From contig NZ_JACOAF010000034.1 of the NCBI RefSeq assembly GCF_014269285.1, positions 1 to 64,000 of the forward strand: DNA of 64,000 nucleotides, written 5' to 3'. Shown piece by piece: positions 43,394-50,795 of the stretch; position 1 is the first letter of the stretch; each line of letters opens with the position of its first letter. The translations under genes and the position numbers were made by a program. Below the pieces are notes generated by a model that searched no databases, was not told the DNA's origin, and worked only from the letters and a program-made list of their open reading frames with translations. This DNA is from Rufibacter sediminis (GTDB lineage Bacteria; Bacteroidota; Bacteroidia; Cytophagales; Hymenobacteraceae).

Positions 43394-44242
43394 TCAGACA
43401 ACCGCCGTGGCTTCGGGGAATGGGTCTAGCGCCACTTCCGGGGACTTCGGCATTCGTTTGTTCAGGAACCAGACACCTGCCCCGACGAGAAGCAGAGAGG
43501 CTGCCACCAGTACATAGTAAGCAGTTGGAGGCATCAATTCCTCCAAAGAGGTGACTGTATCTCCCCAGGCCAGCCACGTGAAAAAGCTGATGGCATTGTT
43601 GGCAAAGTGAATCAGGATACCCGGGTAAATGGACCTGGTTCTATAATACACCCACCCGATGAACAGCCCCAGCACCACGCCGGTAATGCCCTGCCACGGA
43701 TTCAGATGCATGGCCCCAAACAGCACCGCCGACCAAATAATGGCTTTGGGGACCGAATACCGCTCCAGCAATCCTTTCAGAATGATGCCCCGGCACAACA
43801 TCTCCTCCAGAAGCGCGGGCGCAACGGCAATGGCCAGAAAGGAGATAACATTGGGTTGCATGAGCTCTTTGAAGGCTTTGTTCAGAAATTCGGGCGGGGG
43901 CGGCAACAGGTTGAACAAAGGCTCCAGCAGGATGCCCAGGAAAGGCGTCAGCAGGACAACCACTCCCAACACCCCATAATCGATTCTAGCGAACTCCTCC
44001 TTCATGTCTTTGCGGAGATCGCTTTTACTCCATTTCAGCCCGACCCTGATCACCAACACAAAAGGAAGCGCATAGGTGAGCAACGACCCCAAAGACGATA
44101 GCAACGGTGGCACCGTATACCCCTCCATCAGCATCTTCCCGATTAACAAAGGAATAGACAGCAATATGGAGAAAGCAATTAACCGAAAGATCAGGAACCA
44201 GCCCTGCTTCACGGTTAAACCGGAATATTCATTGAATGTCAT
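43394..44242 (-). CDS. CPBP family intramembrane glutamic endopeptidase
   Basis: A 282-residue membrane protein of the CPBP/Abi family with eight hydrophobic segments. The three conserved motifs are all present: EEMLCR (EExxxR), FGAMH (FxxxH) and HFANN (HxxxN). They form the intramembrane active site of Rce1-like proteases. Bacterial members cleave small membrane proteins or lipidated peptides, or act in bacteriocin immunity; the target here is unknown. No bacteriocin gene is adjacent. Confidence 0.9.
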   Translation of the reverse strand: MTFNEYSGLTVKQGWFLIFRLIAFSILLSIPLLIGKMLMEGYTVPPLLSSLGSLLTYALPFVLVIRVGLKWSKSDLRKDMKEEFARIDYGVLGVVVLLTPFLGILLEPLFNLLPPPPEFLNKAFKELMQPNVISFLAIAVAPALLEEMLCRGIILKGLLERYSVPKAIIWSAVLFGAMHLNPWQGITGVVLGLFIGWVYYRTRSIYPGILIHFANNAISFFTWLAWGDTVTSLEELMPPTAYYVLVAASLLLVGAGVWFLNKRMPKSPEVALDPFPEATAVV

Positions 44243-44610
44243 TTCTTCTGCGCTGCTTTTAACGGGTGTGACTTAACTGACTGGTGTTGTATGATCAAAA
44301 AGCAACCTGGCGCAACGCGCTGGGTTTGCTCCAGGCTGCTTTGGGGCTGGTTTCTGAAAAACAGGACTAAAACCGAAGGTAAGTTAAAAGTTATCCGCAG
44401 ATTTCTGGCCGGGCACGAAAGAAAAATAGCTCAAGCGGCCACGTTCATCTGGCTGCCTGAGCTATTTACCGGAGCCCCTTCTTTCATGGGCCAATTGAAA
44501 TTCACGAGTTTCTTGCCGCCGATATTCTTCGGCTAAAGTAGGACGTCTGCGCGAACGCCTCGGGCCTGCCCCAAGACTTTCGCCCGCCGTGGCGTGCTCC
44601 CGCGCTACGT
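44243..44610. other. Intergenic stretch with family A copy and a hairpin
   Basis: A family A copy is at 44340-44376. A hairpin of AAATAGCTCAAGCGGCCA (44424 on) with TGGCTGCCTGAGCTATTT (to 44467) has one mismatch and one bulge, and may terminate the minus-strand gene that ends at 44611. No gene is seen. Confidence 0.6.
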
Positions 44611-45279
44611 TTAGTGGCGGAACTGGGCCAGTTGCTGTTTCAGTTCCTCTACTTTGTTGGCTTCTGACTGCTGCTCCCGCTTCAGTTTGATTTCCTTTTC
44701 GCGGGCCAGCTGTTTGTGGTTCTTGAATTCCTCGGTGAGTTCGTCATACGCCCTGATTTTCTCTTCGGTCACGCGGTTGCTGTTTTTGTACATGAACGCG
44801 AAAACGGCCGCCACGGCTCCCAAGGCCAGGATTATGATCAGGCTGATGATCACGTACACCTGCTTGTCCATGTCAATCCCCAGCACCGACAGGCTGGCCA
44901 CGTCATGCGCGCCCTGCTGGATCTGCTTTTCCTTCTGGGCGTTCACCTCCTGCAGAGACTGCACCTGCAGTTTCTGATCGGCGAGTTCTTTCTGCGTTTG
45001 GGCCAGTTTCACGGCAGTTTCTTTTCCGGCGTTCTTGATGCTTTGCTCCCGCGCCCGCAAGGTGTCCTGCACATTCTTGAAGAAGGCATCCAGGTTGGCT
45101 TGCTTTACCACTTTGTACGGTTGGTTGTACTCTGTATGGGTGGAAGAGCGGAACTTGAGCGAGTTGAACTGCTGCTGCAGGGTGTACGAGGCTTTGTTCT
45201 TGGCGGGGGCAGCGGTCTGTGCCTGCCCTGTGAAACCTACCGCAAGGCTGAGGAAAAGAAAAAACGAAAAAACTTTCAT
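44611..45279 (-). CDS. Membrane-anchored coiled-coil protein, unknown function
   Basis: A 222-residue protein with a signal peptide (residues 1-20, ending TGQAQ), a helical coiled-coil region (about residues 60-125, TVKLAQTQKELADQKLQVQSL), one membrane helix (about residues 142-165, VYVIISLIIILALGAVAAVFAFMY) and a charged cytoplasmic helix (YDELTEEFKNHKQLAREKEIKLKREQ). The predicted topology has the first coiled coil outside and the second inside. I do not recognise a family. The start is taken at 45279 (MKVFSFFLF) because the hydrophobic core follows directly. It could be a scaffold or cell-envelope tether. Confidence 0.68.
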   Translation of the reverse strand: MKVFSFFLFLSLAVGFTGQAQTAAPAKNKASYTLQQQFNSLKFRSSTHTEYNQPYKVVKQANLDAFFKNVQDTLRAREQSIKNAGKETAVKLAQTQKELADQKLQVQSLQEVNAQKEKQIQQGAHDVASLSVLGIDMDKQVYVIISLIIILALGAVAAVFAFMYKNSNRVTEEKIRAYDELTEEFKNHKQLAREKEIKLKREQQSEANKVEELKQQLAQFRH

Positions 45280-45507
45280 AGGCAATAATTAAAGATCAAC
45301 GGTTTACCTGAGCAGCTAAAATTAACGATTTCGGCAACGCATGCTGACAAAAAAACAAGACTTCTGCTAATTAACGAAGTTCTGGAGCATAGATTTCTAC
45401 CAACCGCCACTTTTGCCTGATTATTTCAGGAATAAGCTAATCGCATCCTGTTTTTTTCAACTTACCTTCTTTTTTGGTGACCGATGAGGATATTTTCTCT
45501 ACCAGAA

Positions 45508-45549
45508 GCCGTTTTCACCCTCTTTTCCAGAAAAGGGCGCTAAAACGCT
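45508..45549. repeat. Family A palindrome
   Basis: CGTTTTCACCCTCTTTTCC and AGAAAAGGGCGCTAAAACG arms, about 60 bases upstream of the riboswitch promoter. Confidence 0.72.
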
Positions 45550-45604
45550 GTCCGCTCCATAAGATAGGCGAACAGGAGGAAAGCTGTAAATAATGGCTAA
45601 TTCT

Positions 45605-45636
45605 TTTGCGATCTAGCTGCCGGCCATTTACCTTAG
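45605..45636 (+). promoter_or_regulatory. Putative promoter of the left SAM-riboswitch transcript
   Basis: TTTG at 45605-45608 and TACCTTAG at 45629-45636 are spaced by 20 bases, fitting the Bacteroidota primary sigma consensus TTTG/TAnnTTTG with one mismatch. The opposing riboswitch has TTACCTTTG in the same relative place. Confidence 0.6.
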
Positions 45637-45639
45637 CCC

Positions 45640-45748
45640 CTGACATTATACCGAAGAGGGGAGAGAGCAGGCTCTGAGAACCTCTAGCAACCGTTAACCA
45701 TGTTAAAAAGGTGCTAACTCCTGCCCAGACCAATGGGAAATATAAGTT
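45640..45748 (+). ncRNA. SAM-I riboswitch, left copy
   Basis: The conserved SAM-I core is readable in order: GAAGAGGGGAGAGAGCAGG, a middle CTGAGAACCTCTAGCAACC, then AAGGTGCTAACTCCTGCCC and GGGAAATATAAG. P1 closes by TTATA (45646-45650) with TATAA (45741-45745). P2 closes by GCAGG with CCTGC. Such RNAs bind S-adenosylmethionine and switch off methionine or sulfur genes. No terminator hairpin follows P1. Instead, a small ORF starts 11 bases later, so control of translation, or of later attenuation, is more likely than classic termination. Confidence 0.9.
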
Positions 45749-45756
45749 TTCAGACC

Positions 45757-45855
45757 ATGATCCGCCGCCGCACCCTTTCCAAGTACCTCCTTCTTTCCGT
45801 TTCAACTGCCCCCGTCATCTCCTCTATTGGCCGGCGTTTCTGTTGTTGCGGTTAG
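45757..45855 (+). CDS. Leader-type small ORF ending in Cys-Cys-Cys-Gly (left locus, first)
   Basis: Thirty-two residues starting MIRRRTLSKYLLLSVSTAP and ending RRFCCCG before TAG. The ATG lies 11 bases after P1 of the SAM-I riboswitch, in the context GACCATG, which is also the start context of the matching ORF at the other riboswitch. The three consecutive Cys codons (TGT TGT TGC) next to the stop are the hallmark of a regulatory leader that senses cysteine charging. The hydrophobic middle is not a convincing functional protein. Translation is unproven; support comes from the same arrangement occurring independently at 53912-54228. Confidence 0.7.
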   Translation: MIRRRTLSKYLLLSVSTAPVISSIGRRFCCCG

Positions 45856-45936
45856 TTTCTCCTGAGCTTCCGGCTCTTCCTGATTTTTGTTTCGGGGCGC
45901 GGTTCTAGCGCTTCTTTCTAGCATTCTTTTACTTCT

Positions 45937-46092
45937 ATGTACACGGCACTTGCGCAGGCAAGGGCAAAGAAACCGGCTCTTGCCTGGGGTACTTCTTTGC
46001 CCGCCTGCCTCTCCTCTACCCTGGCGGCGCTCTATCGCTTCCTCTCGCTTTGCTGTTGCGGAAACGTCTTTTTCTCGCCGCTACGCTTTTAA
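45937..46092 (+). CDS. Leader-type small ORF with Cys-Cys-Cys-Gly (left locus, second)
   Basis: Fifty-one residues, starting MYTALAQARAKKPALAWG and containing LSLCCCGNVFF at residues 37-47, encoded by TGC TGT TGC. Unlike the other three, it continues 12 residues past the Cys tract. Inside it lies a long hairpin (45953-46008: GCAGGCAAGGGCAAAGAA against TTCTTTGCCCGCCTGC). Its stop codon lies in the left arm of a second hairpin (46087-46119) just before the M14 peptidase start at 46124. Passage or stalling of a ribosome here could therefore change access to the peptidase start. This is a model and has not been tested. Confidence 0.62.
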   Translation: MYTALAQARAKKPALAWGTSLPACLSSTLAALYRFLSLCCCGNVFFSPLRF

Positions 46093-46123
46093 CCTATTTT
46101 CTGAAAATCACCCTTAAAACAAC

Positions 46124-48724
46124 ATGACATCAGCCTTACGTACTTACAGGCCCCTTCTGTTCCTGGCCGCCTGGATTCTGACCCTCTTCCCGGCCTTTGC
46201 CCAAAGCAGTTATTATTTCCCTAAGACGAAGAACTTTGACGCCGCCATTCCCACGCCTGAGCAGTTCTTGGGCTACGGCATCGGCGAGCGCCACAGCCGC
46301 TACGAGCAATCGGTGGCCTACCTCAAGGAACTGGACCGCCTCTCCGACAAAGTGACCGTGCAGACCATCGGGTTAACCTATGAACTGCGGCCGCAGCTTG
46401 TGGTGATCATCACCTCCCCCGAGAACCACGCGAAGCTGGAGAGCCTCCGGCAGGAACATCTTCAGCTAGCCGATGTCTCCAAACCGCTGCCCAACCTGGC
46501 CAACGCGCCGGTGTTCGTGAACCTGGGTTACGGCGTGCACGGAAACGAAGCCTCCAGCCTGGAAGCCTCGCTGCTCACCGCCTATTACTACACCGCCAAC
46601 CAGGACCCCGAAACCCAGCGCGCGCTCAAAGAAGCGGTGATTTTGCTGGACCCCGCCCACAACCCCGATGGCCGCGACCGCCACGCCAACTGGATCAACG
46701 TGCACCAAAGCGAACCCTCCGTCTCAGATCCCGCCGACTGGGAGCACAACGAAGTCTGGCCCGGCGGCCGCGGCAACCATTACTGGTTTGACCTGAACCG
46801 TGACTGGCTACCCATTGCGCACGTGGAAAGCAGAAATCGCCTTAAATTCTACCATGAGTGGCTGCCCAACGTGGTCATTGACTTCCACGAGATGGGCACC
46901 AACTCCACCTATTACTTTGAGCCCAGCAAACCCTACGGCTCCGAGAACTACCTGGTGCCCCGCAGCACTTACGACAACCTGAACGTCATCATTGCCAAGT
47001 ACCACGCCGCCGCGTTGGACGAGATCGGGTCACTCTATTTCACCAAAGAGCAGTACGACAACATCTATCCGGGCTACGGCTCCACCTACCCCGATTTCCA
47101 GGGTGGCGTGGGCATCACCACCGAGCAGGCCAGTTCCCGCGGCAACCGGCAGGAGAACTCCACCGGCGTGCTGACCTTCGCCTTCGGCATCCGGAACCAC
47201 CTGAGCACCGGTTTGGCCACGGTGAAAGGAGCCGTGGAGAACCGAGAGACCTTCCTGAAACACCAACGCGAGTTCTATAAATCCGGCATCGCCGACGGCC
47301 GCAAGAATCCGGTGAAAGCCTACGTGTACGGCGAGAAGTACGATGCCACCCGCCTGCGCACTTTCACCGAGCTGCTGCTGGCCCACAAGATTGAGGTGTA
47401 TGAATTGCCCGGCAACCAGACCATTAATGGCACCGCCTTTGAGAAAGGGAAATCCTATGTGGTGCCCACTGAGCAACCACAGTACCGCCTGGTGGAATCC
47501 ATCTTCGCGAAGAACACCAATTTGCCCGACAGCGTCTTCTACGATGCCTCCACCTGGACCCTGGCCCTGGCCTATGGCCTGCCGCACGTGGGCGCCACCA
47601 AACCAGTGAACCGCGGAAACAAAGTAACCGCCCTGCCCGCCCTTTCCGCAGCAGCCCCGCCAAAAAGCAACTACGCCTACCTCATGGACTGGACCGATTA
47701 CAACACCGCCGGTGCCTTGTACCAACTGCAATCCCTGGGAGTAACCGCCCAGACGGCTTTGAAACCTTTCACAGCCAACACCACAACTGGCGCCAAAGAC
47801 TACCTGCCCGGTGCCATCACCATCCCGGTTGCCTCGCAGAAAATCTCTTCTGACTCACTGTACAAAGCCATCCAGAAAGTAATTGCGGAGCGCAAAATCA
47901 ACATTGCTTCGGTGAATAGCGGGTTCAGTGCCAAAGGCATTGACTTGGGCAGCAGCAGCATCCAGACCCTCCGCAAACCTGAGGCCCTGATGCTGGTAGG
48001 CAACGGCGTGATGGGCCCGGAGGCCGGCGAGGTCTGGTTCCTGCTGGATTCGCAGCTGAAGATGCCCATCACCAAAGCCGAGCTGAGTTCTTTCCCGCGT
48101 ATAAGTTTGGCCCGCTACAATACCATTGTGCTGGTGAGCGGCGCTTACAACAGCCTGGACAAGAATACCGTGGACAAGCTGAAGCGCTGGGTCACCGAAG
48201 GCGGCACCCTGATCACCTTCAAAACCGCTTCTGAGTGGGCCATCAAACAAGGCATCGCCAATGCCCGCCTTATCTCCCCTGCTGATACCGCCGCTAAAAC
48301 CGTGCGCCATGACTACATCAACGCCCGCGAACTGGAAGGAGCGAAATCCGTGGGCGGCTCTATTTATGAGACCGACCTGGACATCACGCACCCGCTGGCC
48401 TTCGGCTACACCTCGCGCAAATTGAGCGTGTACCGCAACAGCAGTGTGTTCCTGGCTCCCAGCAAAAGCTCCTATGAAACCGTAGCCCAGTACACGGCCA
48501 ATCCGCTGCAGAGTGGTTACGTCTCCAAAACCAACCTGAAGAAAATCGCGAACTCAGCCTCGCTGTTGGCGCAGAACCAGGGCCAGGGCACCGTGGTGCT
48601 CTTCGCCGATAACCCCAATTTCCGGGGCACCTGGTACGGCACCAACCGCCTGTTCTTCAACGCCCTGTTCTTCGGCAACATCACTAAAACCGTTGGCGGC
48701 GTGCCTGCTGGTGCGGAGGAATAG
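46124..48724 (+). CDS. M14 family zinc carboxypeptidase, secreted
   Basis: An 866-residue exported metallopeptidase with a signal peptide (residues 1-27, ending AFAQS). The catalytic domain (about residues 45-370) has the zinc ligands H139 and E142 in GYGVHGNEASS and H255 in VIDFHEMGTNS, with the substrate-binding region HNPDGRDRHANWINVHQSE. The long C-terminal part (about residues 480-866) is beta-rich and resembles a glutamine-amidotransferase-like fold near LMLVGNGVMGPEAGE. It probably trims peptides outside the inner membrane. It is the first large gene after a SAM-I riboswitch and two Cys-tract leader ORFs, implying control by sulfur supply. Confidence 0.9.
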   Translation: MTSALRTYRPLLFLAAWILTLFPAFAQSSYYFPKTKNFDAAIPTPEQFLGYGIGERHSRYEQSVAYLKELDRLSDKVTVQTIGLTYELRPQLVVIITSPENHAKLESLRQEHLQLADVSKPLPNLANAPVFVNLGYGVHGNEASSLEASLLTAYYYTANQDPETQRALKEAVILLDPAHNPDGRDRHANWINVHQSEPSVSDPADWEHNEVWPGGRGNHYWFDLNRDWLPIAHVESRNRLKFYHEWLPNVVIDFHEMGTNSTYYFEPSKPYGSENYLVPRSTYDNLNVIIAKYHAAALDEIGSLYFTKEQYDNIYPGYGSTYPDFQGGVGITTEQASSRGNRQENSTGVLTFAFGIRNHLSTGLATVKGAVENRETFLKHQREFYKSGIADGRKNPVKAYVYGEKYDATRLRTFTELLLAHKIEVYELPGNQTINGTAFEKGKSYVVPTEQPQYRLVESIFAKNTNLPDSVFYDASTWTLALAYGLPHVGATKPVNRGNKVTALPALSAAAPPKSNYAYLMDWTDYNTAGALYQLQSLGVTAQTALKPFTANTTTGAKDYLPGAITIPVASQKISSDSLYKAIQKVIAERKINIASVNSGFSAKGIDLGSSSIQTLRKPEALMLVGNGVMGPEAGEVWFLLDSQLKMPITKAELSSFPRISLARYNTIVLVSGAYNSLDKNTVDKLKRWVTEGGTLITFKTASEWAIKQGIANARLISPADTAAKTVRHDYINARELEGAKSVGGSIYETDLDITHPLAFGYTSRKLSVYRNSSVFLAPSKSSYETVAQYTANPLQSGYVSKTNLKKIANSASLLAQNQGQGTVVLFADNPNFRGTWYGTNRLFFNALFFGNITKTVGGVPAGAEE

Positions 48725-48795
48725 AGATTTTCGACGATGACCTTGCTTGGCTCTCTGATTAGTCAAGGTGAGACCAAAAGTGCACCTCCCTCCTT

Positions 48796-48882
48796 GTCAT
48801 CCTGAAAGGATCTTGGTAGCGAACGGTAATAACGTTAACTAAAGGCCTTTCTAGCTTGCCCACAAGATCCTTTCAGGATGAC
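48796..48882. repeat. Family G inverted pair
   Basis: GTCATCCTGAAAGGATCTTG (48796-48815) is exactly inverted at 48863-48882, with a 47-base spacer. Confidence 0.82.
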
Positions 48883-48919
48883 ATAAATGGAGAGTCTGAA
48901 TCTCAAGGCTATTTATATG

Positions 48920-48948
48920 AAGGCGGCTACCAATTAGGTAGCCGCCTT
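48920..48948. terminator. 12-bp hairpin terminator after M14 gene
   Basis: AAGGCGGCTACC (48920-48931) pairs exactly with GGTAGCCGCCTT (48937-48948) with a 5-base loop, followed by TATT. It lies about 195 bases after the stop of the peptidase gene. Confidence 0.75.
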
Positions 48949-48999
48949 TATTGTTGCCGTTCTGATAGCAAAGCTTGTACAGCATCCTTCATTTCTCTT

Positions 49000-49267
49000 T
49001 TCACGCATTCCGTCCCCCTTGGAAGGGGGTAGGGGGATGACAAAGTCGTTTGAAGCTTGTTTGCTGTGCTACGAAGCAAGGGCAACCACAAGGGATTGCC
49101 CCTACAGTTCAGGAATGACATAATCAGCACGAGCAATCATCCCTCTACCCCCTTCAAAGGGGGACGAAATGCGTACCTTATCCACAAAATATTTACATGG
49201 TTCAAGTTTTCAACTTGGACCTAAAATGACCCGAAGTTTGCAACTTCATTGAGGCGATAGCCTCAAA
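49000..49267. repeat. Fragments of families C and D
   Basis: This segment of the gap 48725-49408 holds a family C end (CGTCCCCCTTGGAAGGGGGT near 49011), a family D copy (49080-49105), a second family C end (CCCCCTTCAAAGGGGGACGA at 49149) and C interior hairpins to 49267 (CAAGTTTTCAACTTG, GAAGTTTGCAACTTC). They look like two broken elements. No gene is seen. Confidence 0.7.
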
Positions 49268-49303
49268 CTATACAACTGATAAAGTAAACAGTGCAACCTA
49301 AAC

Positions 49304-49343
49304 CACTGTTTTAGGCCTACTTTCCTAAAAACAGCTCCAAAAC
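49304..49343. repeat. Family A palindrome
   Basis: CTGTTTTAGGCCTACTTTCC and AAAAACAGCTCCAAAAC arms, just beyond the susD-side terminator. Confidence 0.72.
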
Positions 49344-49350
49344 AAAGGGC

Positions 49351-49381
49351 AAAAAAAAAGAGCACCGCTTATGCAGTACTC
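49351..49381 (-). terminator. Rho-independent terminator of the SusCD transcript
   Basis: On the minus strand a 9-bp stem (GAGTACTGC with GCGGTGCTC, including G-U pairs, loop ATAA) is followed by nine T residues (49351-49359). It lies 27 bases after the susD-like stop. Confidence 0.85.
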
Positions 49382-49408
49382 CTTTTCAACAACAAAGCAG
49401 AAATGAGA

Positions 49409-50785
49409 TCAATAGCCGGGGTTCTGGTCTTCCGGACCTAGGTCTGGATCGGCGACGATGTCAGCGTTGGGGATGGGGTACAGGAACTTGTTGGGGTCCG
49501 AGATACCCAATACAGCCTGGGCGCGGTCCGTCCGGATGAGGTCAAACCAGCGGTGGCCTTCAAAGGCGAGTTCCAGTTTGCGTTCCTGCTCAATGGCCAG
49601 CAACAAACCGGGAGCATCTTGCAAGGTCAGTTTCTCCACGCGGGCTCTCTCTCGGATGGCATTCACATCGGCTAAGGCACCTACTAGGTTCGGGGCGGCT
49701 TTCTTTACGCGGGCCTCGGCCCGGATGAGGTACTGCTCAGAGATCCGCAGCAGATAGGCCGGGTCATCGCTGGTGCCGTTCCGGAAGTACTTTTTGCCAT
49801 AGACGATGGTACCTGACGTGCCGATGAGGAGGCTGCGGGCCCCGCCCACGGCCGGGTTGCGCAGTTCAGCAGCGATGGTTTGGCCTGGCACCCATTCCAA
49901 GCGTCCGCCGCTGACGCTGGGCAGCCAGTAATAGGCGTGGCTGTTGCCGTTGGCGGTGGTGTAGGCCAGTTCCAGAATGCTTTCGGGGGTGAGCAGGCCC
50001 TGGATGGTTTGCTCGTAAGGAGAAACTAGCTGCGCCTTTCTCGCGTCAATCACCTTCGTAGCGTAGTTTTCGGCCTCGGTCCAGTTTTCCTGGTAGAGGT
50101 AGAAGCGGGCTTTCAGGGCCCAAACTGCCAGCAAAGAGGCGCGGGCGGGCGTGGTATACGAAGCACCCACGGCTCCATTCTCCACTTCGGTGAAAAGCTG
50201 CTCGGCTTGGTTTAAATCTGCCAGTACCTGGGCGTAGGTTTCGGCTTTGGTGGATCTGCCGATGCCTTGGCCGTCCAGTTTAGACTCCGTGGGCGTCAGG
50301 ACCAGCTGGGCGCCGCCCCAGGCCCGGGCGATGTCAAAGTACGCGAGGCCACGCAGGAAATGGGCTTCGGCCAGGGTGGTTTTCCGGAGGTTATCGGTTA
50401 GGGCGGCGTCCTGGATGGCGGGTACTTTGCCGATGAGGTTGTTGGCCAGGTTGATCACGCGGTAAATCTGCCGCCAGGTGCTCAGGATAGAGCTGTTCTC
50501 GGACTGGATGGCATTGCGGTCAAACTGCCGGTAAAAGTCATAAGACCCGATGGACTCCGCCTCGTCGGAGGACAGGTAAGACAAAGCCGGATAGTCCAGG
50601 CCGTAGTAGTTGTTGCTTTGCAGCTCGCTGTAGGTTCCCAGCAAGGCAGCCTGGGCACCCCGGGCATCTACCAGAGCCGTGGAAGATAACACCTCGGTGG
50701 CGGGGTCTGGCTCCAGTAAATCGCAGCTAGAGAAAAGAACGGCGGCGGCTAAGACGAAGGTTTTATAGGAAGAGAAAGTTTTCAT
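49409..50785 (-). CDS. SusD/RagB family outer-membrane lipoprotein
   Basis: A 458-residue substrate-binding lipoprotein with the lipobox LFSSC (Cys at residue 20) followed by DLLEPDPATEVLSS. The N-terminal SusD helical region includes LLGTYSELQSNNYYG and TYRQIYRVINLANNLIGKVPA. The C-terminal part contains LAYFDIARAWGGA, ELAFEGHRWFDLIRTDRA (the RagB/SusD signature) and a closing FLYPIP. It forms the lid of the SusC pore encoded 10 bases upstream. It is shorter than many glycan-binding SusD proteins, which fits peptide-type (RagB-like) ligands, though this is only suggestive. The start at 50785 is chosen because it directly precedes the signal peptide. Confidence 0.93.
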   Translation of the reverse strand: MKTFSSYKTFVLAAAVLFSSCDLLEPDPATEVLSSTALVDARGAQAALLGTYSELQSNNYYGLDYPALSYLSSDEAESIGSYDFYRQFDRNAIQSENSSILSTWRQIYRVINLANNLIGKVPAIQDAALTDNLRKTTLAEAHFLRGLAYFDIARAWGGAQLVLTPTESKLDGQGIGRSTKAETYAQVLADLNQAEQLFTEVENGAVGASYTTPARASLLAVWALKARFYLYQENWTEAENYATKVIDARKAQLVSPYEQTIQGLLTPESILELAYTTANGNSHAYYWLPSVSGGRLEWVPGQTIAAELRNPAVGGARSLLIGTSGTIVYGKKYFRNGTSDDPAYLLRISEQYLIRAEARVKKAAPNLVGALADVNAIRERARVEKLTLQDAPGLLLAIEQERKLELAFEGHRWFDLIRTDRAQAVLGISDPNKFLYPIPNADIVADPDLGPEDQNPGY

Positions 50786-50795
50786 GGCTGTTTTT

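Noticed and set aside
44291-44536. Short plus-strand frame beginning MIKKQPGATRWVC
   Set aside because: It crosses a family A palindrome and a terminator-like hairpin and has no recognisable domain.
45515-45805. Minus-strand open frame across the left SAM riboswitch
   Set aside because: It lies on the complement of a structured RNA and a family A repeat, with no protein-like pattern.
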